64,000 nucleotides of DNA, from positions 434,001 to 498,000 of the forward strand of contig NZ_RBWU01000002.1 of assembly GCF_003634705.1 (NCBI RefSeq), in the 5' to 3' direction. The stretch's first letter is position 1; each line of letters begins with the position of its first letter. Position numbers and translations under genes: made by a program. Of this stretch, positions 29,061-37,500 are shown one piece after another. Below the pieces are notes generated by a model that was not told where the DNA came from, ran no database searches, and saw nothing but the letters and a program-made list of their open reading frames with translations. The stretch is from Actinomadura pelletieri DSM 43383 (GTDB lineage: Bacteria; Actinomycetota; Actinomycetes; Streptosporangiales; Streptosporangiaceae).

Positions 29061-29546
29061 CTACCCCTCTGGGCTCTCGTGATCGTCAGCCTTGCTCTTC
29101 CCAAGCGAGACACGTCGAACGGTCGCCTCATGTAGGGCGGCCTGAGCCCTCTGCACGTCCCTCTCTGCGCGTTCAGTCTCCTGACGAGCGGCCTCAAGCG
29201 AGGCTTTCGCGCGCATGAGTTCTATACGGCGGGTCCGAACCTCGGCCATCGCTTCGGCCGTGCTGGCATCGCCCGAACTCTGCACCTCAGAGATCAGCAC
29301 AGCAGGGTCTACGCCTAGAACGGAGCAGAGTGCAACGAACTCGTTGACGCGAAAAGGGCGCTGACCAGCTTCCGTCTTTGCTGTGGTGGTCTGTAGCCAC
29401 GAGAAGCCGCGAGCAACCATGGCCTGTGCAACTTCCTGTTGCGCCATGCCCCGGCCTTCTCTGATGCTCCGCAACGCTTTGCCAAGCGTCACCTCGGGGG
29501 ACGGTTCGCCCTCTGTGAGGTGCGTTGGTTGCGTTGGACCCTTCAT
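29061..29546 (-). CDS. XRE-type repressor with C-terminal coiled coil
   Basis: A 161-residue DNA-binding protein. The helix-turn-helix spans about residues 20-75 (LGKALRSIREGRGMAQQEVAQAMVARGFSWLQTTTAKTEAGQRPF), with sequence typical of Cro/C1-like regulators of actinomycete elements. The C-terminal half (about 95-150) is a charged heptad-rich helix (AEVRTRRIELMRAKASLEAARQETERAERDVQRAQAAL) for dimerisation. It sits directly upstream of int and divergent from the excisionase-like gene, the position of a lysogeny or maintenance repressor. Confidence 0.85.
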   Translation of the reverse strand: MKGPTQPTHLTEGEPSPEVTLGKALRSIREGRGMAQQEVAQAMVARGFSWLQTTTAKTEAGQRPFRVNEFVALCSVLGVDPAVLISEVQSSGDASTAEAMAEVRTRRIELMRAKASLEAARQETERAERDVQRAQAALHEATVRRVSLGKSKADDHESPEG

Positions 29547-29641
29547 GGGGTTGAACGGTACACCCTTAGTCGGGTTGACGGCCAGACTTCGCCCATGCTT
29601 TCCTTCCAGAGGTTGATTCCATCACCCCCAGGGAGGTTGAG
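29547..29641. promoter_or_regulatory. Divergent control region between repressor and excisionase
   Basis: A 95-bp gap with repeated GGGTTGA cores (GGGTTGAAC near 29553 and GGGTTGACG near 29572) and GAGGTTGA twice closer to the excisionase start. These are candidate operators for the XRE repressor. GGGAGG supplies the ribosome binding site of the rightward gene. Confidence 0.45.
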
Positions 29642-29857
29642 ATGGAAGCTCAAACACCCCTAGCTGGGGACGACGTGTTCCTGACCACGGAAGAGGTTGC
29701 CTCGCGTTACCGCACCGTGCCGTCCACCGTGCGCTATTGGCGTCACATCGGAACTGGCCCGAAGGGAACCGTCTACGGCCGCCGCGTCCTCTACCGCGAG
29801 AGCGACCTTCGTGCGTGGGAGCGCGAGCAGGAAAATGACGGGGGAGCGGCTGCCTGA
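29642..29857 (+). CDS. Excisionase/AlpA-like helix-turn-helix protein
   Basis: A 71-residue winged-HTH protein of the MerR-like HTH_17 type: FLTTEEVASRYRTVPSTVRYWRHIGTGPKGTVYGRRVLYRESDLRAWER. Such proteins bend DNA for excision or act as activators in actinomycete integrative elements. GGGAGG lies eight bases before the ATG. It is the first gene of the rightward arm, and its TGA overlaps the next ATG (ATGA). Confidence 0.8.
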   Translation: MEAQTPLAGDDVFLTTEEVASRYRTVPSTVRYWRHIGTGPKGTVYGRRVLYRESDLRAWEREQENDGGAAA

Positions 29858-30158
29858 TGTCCCCTGACGCGCAGAGCGGCGCGTCCCCCGGCAAGGAACC
29901 GCGCCGCTCCAACGAACAGGTCACCACGACCACGCCCAAGCGTAGCCGCCGCAGGCGTTTGCGTCGCTGTTCGCGCCGGACGGCCGCCGCAAGCTGTGGC
30001 TGATCACCTTCGTCTGCCCGAGGTGCAAGTTCGGGCATCGTGCGCTCGCCCCCACGGAGGAAGCGGCCCGGGGGCGTCGTGTCCGTGGGGCGTGTGGTCG
30101 CCTTGTCTATATCCGCGTCGCCCGCACCTACCGCGGGGGCAGCGGTGCGCAGATGTGA
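29857..30158 (+). pseudogene. Probable frameshifted small zinc-ribbon protein gene
   Basis: ATG at 29857 overlaps the preceding stop and encodes 48 residues (MSPDAQSG to AAASCG) ending at 30003, rich in Arg after residue 28. From about 29955 the -1 frame, which has no start codon of its own after its last stop, encodes FASLFAPDGRRKLWLITFVC, then CPRCKFGHRAL and a Cys/Arg segment ending YRGGSGAQM at 30158. The second part looks like the short CxxC zinc-ribbon proteins common in actinomycete elements. The simplest reading is one gene of about 100 codons broken by a single-base indel or a sequencing error; a programmed frameshift is possible but no classic slippery heptamer is seen. Confidence 0.45.
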
Positions 30159-30645
30159 TCTTGAGGTTGAGGACTGCATCGCGGACCACATCGCGCCGCG
30201 GCTTGACGGTCGCATGGCACGCGACGAAAGGCACTGGAACGCTCGGTGTCCGGCTCACGATGACGTCAAGCGGTCGCTGACGATCACGCGCGGCACCCGT
30301 GGGCAGCGTGTCGTGTGGCGGTGCCACAAGGGATGCATCGGCCAAGAAGTCAAGCGCGCAATGCTCGCCCGCGGGATCGACCCGGCGTGCATCCCCTGGC
30401 ACCCGGACGGCCCGGAGGACCAGGCCGCGGAACTCGGCGCCGAAGTGCAGGAACTCCGCGCGAAGCTCGCCGAGATCGAGAAGGTGATCACGGGCCCGGA
30501 CGCGAAGAACGTCCAGCGGATGCGGCTGTTGATCGGCATGTTGCTCTGGCCCTCCTACGACGCCCACGCCACCGCGGAACGACTCGGTATCGGGTGGCGG
30601 ACCGCGTACCGCGTCATGGAGCAAATCCGCAGGGAGAAGCAATGA
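30145..30645 (+). CDS. Primase-type (CHC2-like) zinc-finger protein
   Basis: 166 residues from GTG 30145 (GGGGGCAG upstream). The N-terminal half resembles the zinc domain of DnaG-like primases and phage replication proteins: RHWNARCPAHDD, a strand, then VVWRCHKGC, giving Cys/His ligands. The middle is a charged helix (ELGAEVQELRAKLAEIEKVI) and the end a helix-turn-helix-like WPSYDAHATAERLGIGWRTAYRVMEQ. No TOPRIM or polymerase domain follows, so it is a stand-alone DNA-binding replication accessory or regulator. It overlaps the frameshifted gene and is coupled to the next small frame by ATGA. Confidence 0.65.
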   Translation: MRRCDLEVEDCIADHIAPRLDGRMARDERHWNARCPAHDDVKRSLTITRGTRGQRVVWRCHKGCIGQEVKRAMLARGIDPACIPWHPDGPEDQAAELGAEVQELRAKLAEIEKVITGPDAKNVQRMRLLIGMLLWPSYDAHATAERLGIGWRTAYRVMEQIRREKQ

Positions 30646-30770
30646 GCCCGATTTGTCCGTTTGTCACCCGTGACAAAACCGCAGGTCAGACGATTGTCAC
30701 GGGTGACAAGACGATCAAGACGATTGTCACCCGTGACAAGACCGGACCCCGTTCGACCTGCACTGCTTGA
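30642..30770 (+). CDS. Possible 42-residue protein translated through the palindromic repeats
   Basis: ATG at 30642 overlaps the previous stop. The product contains three related peptides, VTRDKTAGQ, VTGDKTIK and VTRDKTG, because it reads through three DNA palindromes. It could be a genuine small peptide or a by-product of the cis-acting DNA. No domain is recognisable. Confidence 0.3.
   Translation: MSPICPFVTRDKTAGQTIVTGDKTIKTIVTRDKTGPRSTCTA
30661..30739. promoter_or_regulatory. Three phased TTGTCAC-SS-GTGACAA palindromes
   Basis: Perfect 7-bp-arm palindromes at 30661-30676, 30694-30709 and 30724-30739, spaced 33 and 30 bp start to start, about three helical turns, so all three face the same side of the helix. 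The central dinucleotide is CC, GG, CC. The arrangement suits cooperative binding of a repressor, a replication initiator or a ParB-like protein. Confidence 0.8.
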
Positions 30771-30797
30771 CACCAAAATCGCAGAGAGGTAGACCAC

Positions 30798-31172
30798 ATG
30801 TCGTCAGACCACCCCCACCGCCCGCCTTCTGCGTCTGCGGGGTTCTTGGGGGGCTCTTCCCGCCGTTTCAGGCCGGATCTGCAGCAGATTTCAGCGCGCG
30901 GGCCTCGCGGCGGCGAAGATCATCCGAGCGGTAGCCGCGCGCAGCGTCTCCAGGCGATCGACCTCGTTGAGCGGCTGCTGTGCAAGGACCGGGCCCGGTA
31001 TCTGGGGATCATCGGTCACGCGAACGCCCTGGACCTAGCACATGAACTCGCGTACGTGGCTGCTGTGCTGGTCGCGCAGGTCTCCGGTGACGAGGACGGT
31101 GACGAGGACGGTCTCGCGCGGGACCGTGAGGTGTTGGAGCGGCTGCGGGAACGTGTCCGCCGGGACGGGTGA
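30798..31172 (+). CDS. Hypothetical element protein
   Basis: 124 residues. A disordered, Ser/Arg/Pro-rich first 45 residues (SSDHPHRPPSASAGFLGGSSRRF) precedes a helical region (AQRLQAIDLVERLLCKDRARYLGIIGHANALDLAHELAYVAAVLVAQ) and an acidic then basic tail (DEDGDEDG, RLRERVRRDG). No known domain recognised. AGAGAGG precedes the ATG. It follows the palindrome array and starts the next coupled gene string, ending four bases before the following start. Confidence 0.6.
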   Translation: MSSDHPHRPPSASAGFLGGSSRRFRPDLQQISARGPRGGEDHPSGSRAQRLQAIDLVERLLCKDRARYLGIIGHANALDLAHELAYVAAVLVAQVSGDEDGDEDGLARDREVLERLRERVRRDG

Positions 31173-31175
31173 CCG

Positions 31176-31544
31176 GTGACCGATGACCGGCCGGGTCTGT
31201 CGCCGCGGGTCCTCGCAGCGGTCGACCGGTTCGCCGGGGAGCGGCTCCGCCGCGCCTACGTCCACGACCCCGAGATTTCGGCCGGCCTCCGCGTGATCGA
31301 GCGGGTTGCGCTCGCCTACCGGCTGTCTGGTGACGCGAACGTCACCGAACTGGCCTCTCCGGTCGACTTGGCGGCATCGTTGCTGACGACAGACGAGGTC
31401 GCTGGGCTGCTCGGCGTGAAACCCGGCGCGGTGCGGCGGGCGTGCCGGGAGAAGCGGCTGACGGCGACCAAACGGGGCCGGGAGTGGTTCATCACTCCGG
31501 ACGCTGCCGCGGCGTACGCGGTGGAGGTTCGGCACCGCCGATAG
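31176..31544 (+). CDS. Small protein with C-terminal helix-turn-helix (excisionase-type) domain
   Basis: 122 residues from GTG 31176. The N-terminal part is helical and unassigned. The last 55 residues form an HTH_17-type domain: LLTTDEVAGLLGVKPGAVRRACREKRLTATKRGREWFITPDAAAAYA. A helix-hairpin with RGREWFI is typical of excisionase/AlpA-like DNA binders. It may regulate the rightward arm. Strong overlap-type packing with its neighbours indicates one operon. Confidence 0.65.
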   Translation: MTDDRPGLSPRVLAAVDRFAGERLRRAYVHDPEISAGLRVIERVALAYRLSGDANVTELASPVDLAASLLTTDEVAGLLGVKPGAVRRACREKRLTATKRGREWFITPDAAAAYAVEVRHRR

Positions 31545-31556
31545 GGAGGGGCACGG

Positions 31557-32246
31557 GTGGCCAGAGCGAACACGGCCGATCCGGTCGGGCAGGCCCGGGA
31601 GGCGCTCGACAAGGCGCAGCAGGCCCGGGACCAGGCCGCGGCGAAGATGGACGAGTTCAAGACGCGGATCTTGGACGGTTCCGGGGGCGTCTCGGCGCGC
31701 GACTACGGCGACGCCGCACACGAACTGGAGCGTGCCGAACTGGTCGTTGAGGCCGCTGCCCGCGCTCTGCACGACGCCGAACGCGCCCGCCGCCGTGCCG
31801 AACTGGCCCGCTGGCGGGATGAGGAGTTCCTCGCCGCCGCCGGGACCGCACGCGCCGCTGAGGTCGCCGGGCTGGTCGAGCAGGTCCGCCGTTCGGCCGC
31901 CGCGCTGTTGGAGGCGTGTGCGCCTCGCAGCCGCGAAGCAATGATCAAACACTGTCGTTACCTGGTCGGGCAGGGCATCCAGGACGGGGATCCGACCAGC
32001 GACGACAACGCCGGTCTGTCGTGGCGCCGTAAGGAATGGGGCGGCGAGCGGTTCATGGTGAGCGTGGACGGCCGGGAGTATCAGGCGATCGCACCGGGCG
32101 AGCTCCTCGCCGCCGCACTGAACCTGGCGTGTGACGACTCCGGCACTGCGCCGCGCCTACTGGAACCCGCCGTTCACGTGCTCCGTGACGGGCATGTCAG
32201 GCGGGTCGTCGCCGACCCGGCCGCGTGGCTCGCCGCCAACTTCTGA
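31557..32246 (+). CDS. Coiled-coil protein of unknown function
   Basis: 229 residues from GTG 31557 with GGGAGGGG upstream. Residues about 10-125 are a long Ala/Glu/Arg-rich helix pair (QAREALDKAQQARDQAAAK, then LVVEAAARALHDAERARRRAEL), strongly coiled-coil. The C-terminal 90 residues are mixed (LSWRRKEWGGERFMVSVDGREYQAI). No catalytic motif or homologue recognised. By position, in a phage-type arm upstream of HNH, it could be a scaffold-like or structural accessory, but the sequence does not establish that. Confidence 0.55.
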   Translation: MARANTADPVGQAREALDKAQQARDQAAAKMDEFKTRILDGSGGVSARDYGDAAHELERAELVVEAAARALHDAERARRRAELARWRDEEFLAAAGTARAAEVAGLVEQVRRSAAALLEACAPRSREAMIKHCRYLVGQGIQDGDPTSDDNAGLSWRRKEWGGERFMVSVDGREYQAIAPGELLAAALNLACDDSGTAPRLLEPAVHVLRDGHVRRVVADPAAWLAANF

Positions 32247-32259
32247 GAGAGGACCCGTC

Positions 32260-32454
32260 ATGGCCGATCCCACCGGCGATCCCGTACGTGATGCGTGGAA
32301 GCGGCTGCGAGCCCGCAACGCCATGCAGTTCATGGTTCCGCGTTCAGTGGACGAGCCGCCGCCGGTGGAGCGCCCGGACGGCACCGTGTACGACGGGACC
32401 GGGCAGAAGCCGACCGTCCGGGACGTCATCGACCAGGTCGACCGCTCGGCGTAG
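32260..32454 (+). CDS. Small hypothetical protein
   Basis: 64 residues, MADPTGDPVRDAWKRLRARN onward, with GAGAGAGG upstream of the ATG. Charged, no membrane segment, no recognised domain. It is co-directional with its neighbours and likely part of the same operon. The next 135 bp are noncoding. Confidence 0.55.
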   Translation: MADPTGDPVRDAWKRLRARNAMQFMVPRSVDEPPPVERPDGTVYDGTGQKPTVRDVIDQVDRSA

Positions 32455-32589
32455 GCACCCGAGATGCGACGGACACGGCCGGGGGGTTTCTCGCTTTCAC
32501 CCGGACGTGTCGCGGTCGCCGCAGGTGGGGACGGTCGGGCGCCGAAGTAGAGCCCGGTGCCCGACCGTCCCGCAGGAAGGGATGAGCCC

Positions 32590-32973
32590 GTGAGACCCAA
32601 GCCTGACGACTATCCCGCCGCGGTCGAGTGGCGGGAAGCGAACCAGGAGCTGGACGCGCTCTGCGAACTGATCCGCAAGACCGGCGACGTCGACCCCGAC
32701 GACTACGCCGCGGCCCGCCGCCGAGTCGACGACGCAGCCGCCGCGATCACCATCCCCGCGCGGCTGATGACCTTCGACCCCGACGACTGGCCAGGCCGGA
32801 CCGCCGACAACGTCGGGTTCACCCAGGACCCGCTACGCCGCCGCGAGCAGTTCCGGCAGGCACAAGACGAATGGGCCACCGACCGGGGCCTGTGGCGCGG
32901 CGACTTCGAGGAACTCCAACGCCGCCAGGCCGAACGGACGACCCGCCGCACCCGCAAGACGAAGGTGAAGTGA
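32590..32973 (+). CDS. Hypothetical helical protein
   Basis: 127 residues from GTG 32590 (AAGGGATGAG upstream). Predominantly helical and charged: DDYPAAVEWREANQELDALCELIRKTG, DYAAARRRVDDAAAAI, and a C-terminal FEELQRRQAERTTRRTRKTK basic tail. Its stop overlaps the next ATG (TGATG), so the two are coupled. No function recognised. Confidence 0.55.
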   Translation: MRPKPDDYPAAVEWREANQELDALCELIRKTGDVDPDDYAAARRRVDDAAAAITIPARLMTFDPDDWPGRTADNVGFTQDPLRRREQFRQAQDEWATDRGLWRGDFEELQRRQAERTTRRTRKTKVK

Positions 32974-33350
32974 TGCGCGTCCTCACCGCACCCAACACCC
33001 AAGACCCCAGAGACGGCGGGTTCGTGGCCACCCTGCCCGGTGAACTGCTGTACCGCCCGTTCGTGTGCGCCTCCGGGCAGGACGGCCGATGCGGCTGCGA
33101 ACGGTCCCTCGCCGGGATGACCACACGGAAGGGCACCACCCTCGCCGAGGTCACCGACAAGGACATGACCCTCGCCGACTACATCGACGCGCACGCCTCG
33201 TTCCTCGTCGACGTGTGGGGCTGGGACCGCGCAGGCGCAGAGGACGAGGCCCGCGCTCTCGCTGACGTCGCCTCCGACTTCCCCGCCGGGACACTCGTGA
33301 CCGTCCAACTCCAGGACGAGGCGCACGTGTTCGACGCACTGGAGGCGTGA
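32973..33350 (+). CDS. Small Cys-containing protein of a widespread actinobacterial family (DUF7715-like)
   Basis: 125 residues. MRVLTAPNTQDPRDGGFVATLPGELLYRPFVCASGQDGRCGCERSLAGM, with three closely spaced cysteines, then TTLAEVTDKDMTLADYIDAH and a C-terminal ALADVASDFPAGTLVTVQL. I recall proteins with this pattern in actinomycete elements and chromosomes (annotated DUF7715), function unknown. Its TGA overlaps the ATG of the HNH gene (ATGA). Confidence 0.55.
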   Translation: MRVLTAPNTQDPRDGGFVATLPGELLYRPFVCASGQDGRCGCERSLAGMTTRKGTTLAEVTDKDMTLADYIDAHASFLVDVWGWDRAGAEDEARALADVASDFPAGTLVTVQLQDEAHVFDALEA

Positions 33351-33682
33351 TGGCCCGCAAGATTCAGCGTGACCCGCGACCGCGGATCGAGTCCGGCAAC
33401 TGGCGCACCGAGCCACGGCCGGTCGATTGGCCGGCCCGGGTCGAACACGTCCGTCGCCGTGACCAGTCCTGCCGATGGGTCGACGGCGACACCGTGTGCG
33501 GCAGCGTCGACCGGCTTGAGGTCCACCACCGCGGCGCACCCGGCGACCACCGGCTAGAGATGCTGGTACTGCTGTGCCACCGACACCATGCGAAGATCAC
33601 CGGACAGCAGGCCGCAACCGCTCGCCGAGCCAACCGCAAGCCACGCAACCGGCCACCCGAACGGCACCCTGGCCTGCTATGA
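33350..33682 (+). CDS. HNH endonuclease
   Basis: About 110 residues from ATG 33350. The HNH core is near residues 45-85: VRRRDQSCRWVDGDTVCG (zinc Cys pair), LEVHHRGAPGDHRLEMLVLLCHRHHAKIT (catalytic His-His, His/Asn region and second zinc pair with C..H). In tailed phages such nucleases often sit next to terminase and assist packaging. Here no terminase follows; a PrimPol gene and the tape-measure-like gene come next. A basic, Pro-rich tail may bind DNA. Confidence 0.85.
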   Translation: MARKIQRDPRPRIESGNWRTEPRPVDWPARVEHVRRRDQSCRWVDGDTVCGSVDRLEVHHRGAPGDHRLEMLVLLCHRHHAKITGQQAATARRANRKPRNRPPERHPGLL

Positions 33683-33889
33683 CGCCCCGTCACGAGCACC
33701 CTGGGGGGCGACCCCTTGATCATCCGGACACGAGCCCGCAAGCGTATTGCGCCTGCCCCTCTGTACGGGTCTGGGCTAGTGGCCTGACCTGGGCTTGTAC
33801 GGGTCACTACGCATCGTGAGCGCAACGTCTGTCCTCATCTTGCCAGGTCAATCCGCCTGTACCCGTTACACAGGGGGTAGGATGGGGGC
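33683..33889 (+). promoter_or_regulatory. Intergenic region upstream of the PrimPol-like gene
   Basis: 207 bp without a gene. A GGGGGGCGACCCC hairpin near 33703 may terminate the HNH operon. TGTACGGGTC occurs twice (about 33761 and 33797), and TAGGAT near 33878, about ten bases before the next ATG, could be a -10 box for a nearly leaderless transcript. Confidence 0.35.
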
Positions 33890-34477
33890 ATGGCGAACCC
33901 GAAGTGTGAGCACTGCGACGGACCGATGCCACTGTTGTCGCGTCCGTCGTTGGCGCGGTTCTGCTCGGGTCGTTGTCGGGTCGCTGCGCACCGGGCGCGG
34001 CGACGCATCCCCGCGGAGATGACCGGCCGTGACCGGTGGGTGCGGCGCACGGCCCGCAAGGTGCCTGTGACGGTCGACGGCCGCGCGGCGAGCTCGACGA
34101 ACCCGGCGACGTGGGCGTCGTATCGGCAGGCTCTAGCGAGTGGAACGGGCGCCGGGCTGGGGTTCGTCCTGAACGGCGACGGGATTGTGTGCGTCGACCT
34201 GGACCACTGCCTTGAGGCCGGTGAAGTGGCGCCGTGGGCGCGGAGACTGCTCGACCGGTTCCCGGCGACGTACGTGGAGGTGTCCCCGTCGGGGGATGGC
34301 CTGCATGTGTTCGGGTTCGCCGACGTCGTACGGGGCCGTCACGTGCGTTTGGACGGTGGTAGGGCCGAGGTGTACGGGACGGGTCGGTTCATCTGTGTGA
34401 CGGGGGACCGGTTCGAGGGCGCACCGGCCAGGTTGGCGGACATGACCGCCGCCGTCGCCGCCCTCTGCGCCGCCTAG
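33890..34477 (+). CDS. PrimPol-like (bifunctional primase/polymerase N-terminal) protein with zinc knuckle
   Basis: 195 residues. An N-terminal CxxC...C...C knuckle (CEHCDGPMPLLSRP, then FCSGRCRVAAHRAR) is followed by an archaeo-eukaryotic-primase-type domain. Visible motifs: GLGFVLNGDGIVCVDLDHCL with the metal-binding DxD, EVSPSGDGLHVFGF (S-G-x-G-x-H motif) and EVYGTGRFICVTGDRF (motif with the conserved G/R). No helicase domain is attached. It probably primes or regulates replication of the excised element. Similar domains occur in actinomycete integrative elements and phages. Confidence 0.75.
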   Translation: MANPKCEHCDGPMPLLSRPSLARFCSGRCRVAAHRARRRIPAEMTGRDRWVRRTARKVPVTVDGRAASSTNPATWASYRQALASGTGAGLGFVLNGDGIVCVDLDHCLEAGEVAPWARRLLDRFPATYVEVSPSGDGLHVFGFADVVRGRHVRLDGGRAEVYGTGRFICVTGDRFEGAPARLADMTAAVAALCAA

Positions 34478-34585
34478 CGTCGCCTGTGGTGGCGTAGACG
34501 TCACCGAATTCGTCAGGCCTGACCAGCTCTAGGACGCTGATCACGTCCCGATAGTGCCCGCCAGCACTCCCGAAGGGTGCTCGGC

Positions 34586-37500
34586 GTGGCGGTCGAAGTT
34601 GGCGCTGCATTCATCACTGTCCGGCCTTCGCTGGTCGGCTTCCATCGGGCCGTTGAACGTGACCTGCGGGGCATGGCACCGCGGTTGGTCCGGATCGGTG
34701 AGGAGTGGGGCCGGTCGCTGCAACGCGGCATCAACGCCGGGTTGGAACCGGTCCCGGTGCGGCTCGACACGGGCCAAACGGCGCGGCAACTGGTCACCCT
34801 GAACCGGTCGTTGGATCGGCTGGACGGCCGCGCGGTCAAGGTCGAGGTGAAGGTCGACGTCGCCGGTTCGATGGCGGAATTGGCGCAACTCGTCCAGGTC
34901 CTGGATCGGCTGGACGGCCGCCGGATCAACATCAACATCAACGCGGACGCTGCTGCGGCGTTGGCGTCGCTGCTGCTGGTCGACCGTGAACTGTCGCGGG
35001 TCGACGGGCAGCGGGCGCACGCCGGGGTTGATGTGGACGTGGGCGGGGCGTTGGCGTCGCTGTTCACGCTGCGGACGGCGATGCTCGCGGTGGGGACGCT
35101 GGGCGGTCCACAACTGGCGGCGGTCGGCGCCGGGATCGTCGGCCTCGCCGGGCCGCTCGCGGGCGCAGCCGCCGGGTTCGGGGGCCTGGCCGCCGTGGCG
35201 GTACCGGCGATCTCGCATGTGCGGGAGTCGCTGGAACAGGAAGCGCAGGCGTCCAAGGCGTCCGGGGCCGCGTCGCAGCAGGCGTCGCAGCAGGCGTTCG
35301 CGGCTGCGTCTGCGCGTCAGCAGCTCTCCGCCGCCGTGCGGAACGCGGCGTTCGCGCACCGGCAGGCCCTGGAACAGGTCCGCTCGGCGGAGCTTCAAGT
35401 CGCCGACGCGCAGCGGCAGGCGCAGCGGGCGCAGGACGACCTGAACCGGGCGCGTGGCGAGGCACGCAGACAGTTGCAGGACCTGGCGAACAACCTCGCT
35501 GATGCCCGCCTGGACGAGCGGCAGGCCGCGTTCGACGTCGCCGACGCCGAGAAGGAACTCGCGCGGCTTCGCGCCGATCCGAAGGCCACCAAAGACCAGC
35601 TCGCCCGGCAGCAACTCGCCGTCGACCGGGCCAAGCAGCAGCAGAAGGAGCAGCATCTCACCCTTGTCCGGTTGGTTCAGGACGAGAGAGCCGCGCGGAA
35701 GGCCGGCGTCGAAGGCTCAGACCAGGTCCGGGCCGCGCGGGACCGCCTTCACGAGGCGAACCGCAGGATCGGCGAGTCCGAACGTGCCCTGTCGAATGCG
35801 CGGGCGAATGTCGCGCGGGTCGACCAGCAGTCCGCCGACCAGATCGCGTCAGCTCGTCGGGCGTTGGCGCAGGCGTCGCAGCGGGCGTCCACGGCGACCG
35901 GTGGCCTGACCGGACAGTTGGTGAAGCTGACGCCGTTGGAGCGGCAACTCGCGGTCGCGTGGAAGGGCCTGACGGGCGCGTTCAACGAGTGGGCGCGGGC
36001 GTTGCAGCCTGCCGTGCTGCCGCTGCTGATCAAGGGTATTGGGCTCCTGCGCGGACTGCTGCCGACGCTGACACCGATCGTGTTGTCGGCTGCGAAGGCG
36101 GTTGATGGGCTCCTCGATAGCCTCGCCGCCGGACTCAAGTCACCGTTCTTCCAGCAGTTCGCCGCCGACCTTGCCCGGTGGGCGGGACCGGCGATCACGC
36201 TGTTCGGTCAGATCACCGGGAACCTGATCATCGCGGTTGCGGGCATCGCGCGTGCGTTCGCGCCGATCGGTTTCGCGTTCCTCAACCTGATCAACCGGAT
36301 GACGGCCGCGTTCGCCTCGTTCGCGGTCGGGTTGACCAGCAACCCGGCGTTCCAACGGTTCTCGGCGGTGATGATCCAGGCCCTGGACAACATCGTCCGC
36401 GGCTGGTCGCAACTCGGTCCGCTGGTCGCGCCGATCCTCGGCGGGCTCCTAACGTTGTTGTTCAAGGTCGGAGTCGCGATCCAGGACACCTTCCGGCCGT
36501 TGTTCGCCGCGCTGCTCCCGGTCCTGGGCGTGGTGGTCGGGGCCGTGTCCCGGGTCGTGGTGGCGTTGGTGCCTGCGATCACCGCTATCGGCCGGTTCCT
36601 GGCCTCGCTGGTGTCGGGGCTGCTGCCGCTGGTCGGGCCCATCATCGACGCCGTTGGTACCGCGCTCGCCGAGCTTGCCGGGCAGCTCACGCAGGCGTTG
36701 CAGCAGGCGATGCCGTCGCTGCAGCAGCTGGTGATGGCGGTCGGGTCGCTGTTGCCCGCGCTCAAGCCGTTGATCCCGCTGATCCCGCAACTGTTGGGCG
36801 CGCTGCTGCCGCTGCTGCCGTTGGTGGCGCAACTGTCGGCGACCATGGCGACCTCTTTGGTCCCGGTGTTGCGGCTCATGGCGAACATCACCTCCAAGGT
36901 CATCGTGGCGGCGTTCAGCGCCTTGATCTTCGCGGTGAAAGGCGTCGTCGCCTATCTGAAGATCCTCGGCGGCGCGCTGAACCTGTACTTCAAGGCGTGG
37001 GGCGTGATCATCCAGGCCGCCGGTGCAGTTGCGTTGTGGTTGTGGGAACACGCGGTCAGGCCCGCGTTCAGGTTCATCGCCACCTTGGCCAAGTGGTTGT
37101 ACTCGATCGTCGCGTTCGTGGTGATCGCGCCGCTGATCATCCAGTTCAAGGTCCTCGCCGCGATCGTGACGTGGCTGTGGAAGAACGTGTTCGGTCCCGG
37201 ACTCCGCCGGATCGTGGCCGATTTCCGGGACATGTGGGCCAAGGCCAAACCCATCATCAACGCCCTGGGAACCGGGATCAGGTGGGTGTGGAGGACGTTC
37301 GTCCAACCCGCCTTCGACGCCATGGGATTGGCGGTCCGGAAGCTGTCCCCGCATTTCCGGAATGCCGTGGACGCGATCCGCCGCGAATGGGACAAGCTGC
37401 GCGCCGCCGCGAAAGGCCCCGTGTCGTTCGTGGTGAACACGATCTTCAACTCCGGGCTCGTGAAGATCTGGGATGCGGTCGCCAAGCTGGTCCCGGGGAT

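Noticed and set aside
30661..30739. CRISPR array
   Set aside because: The repeats are palindromes only 16 bp long with 14-17-bp intervals, and no cas genes are present.
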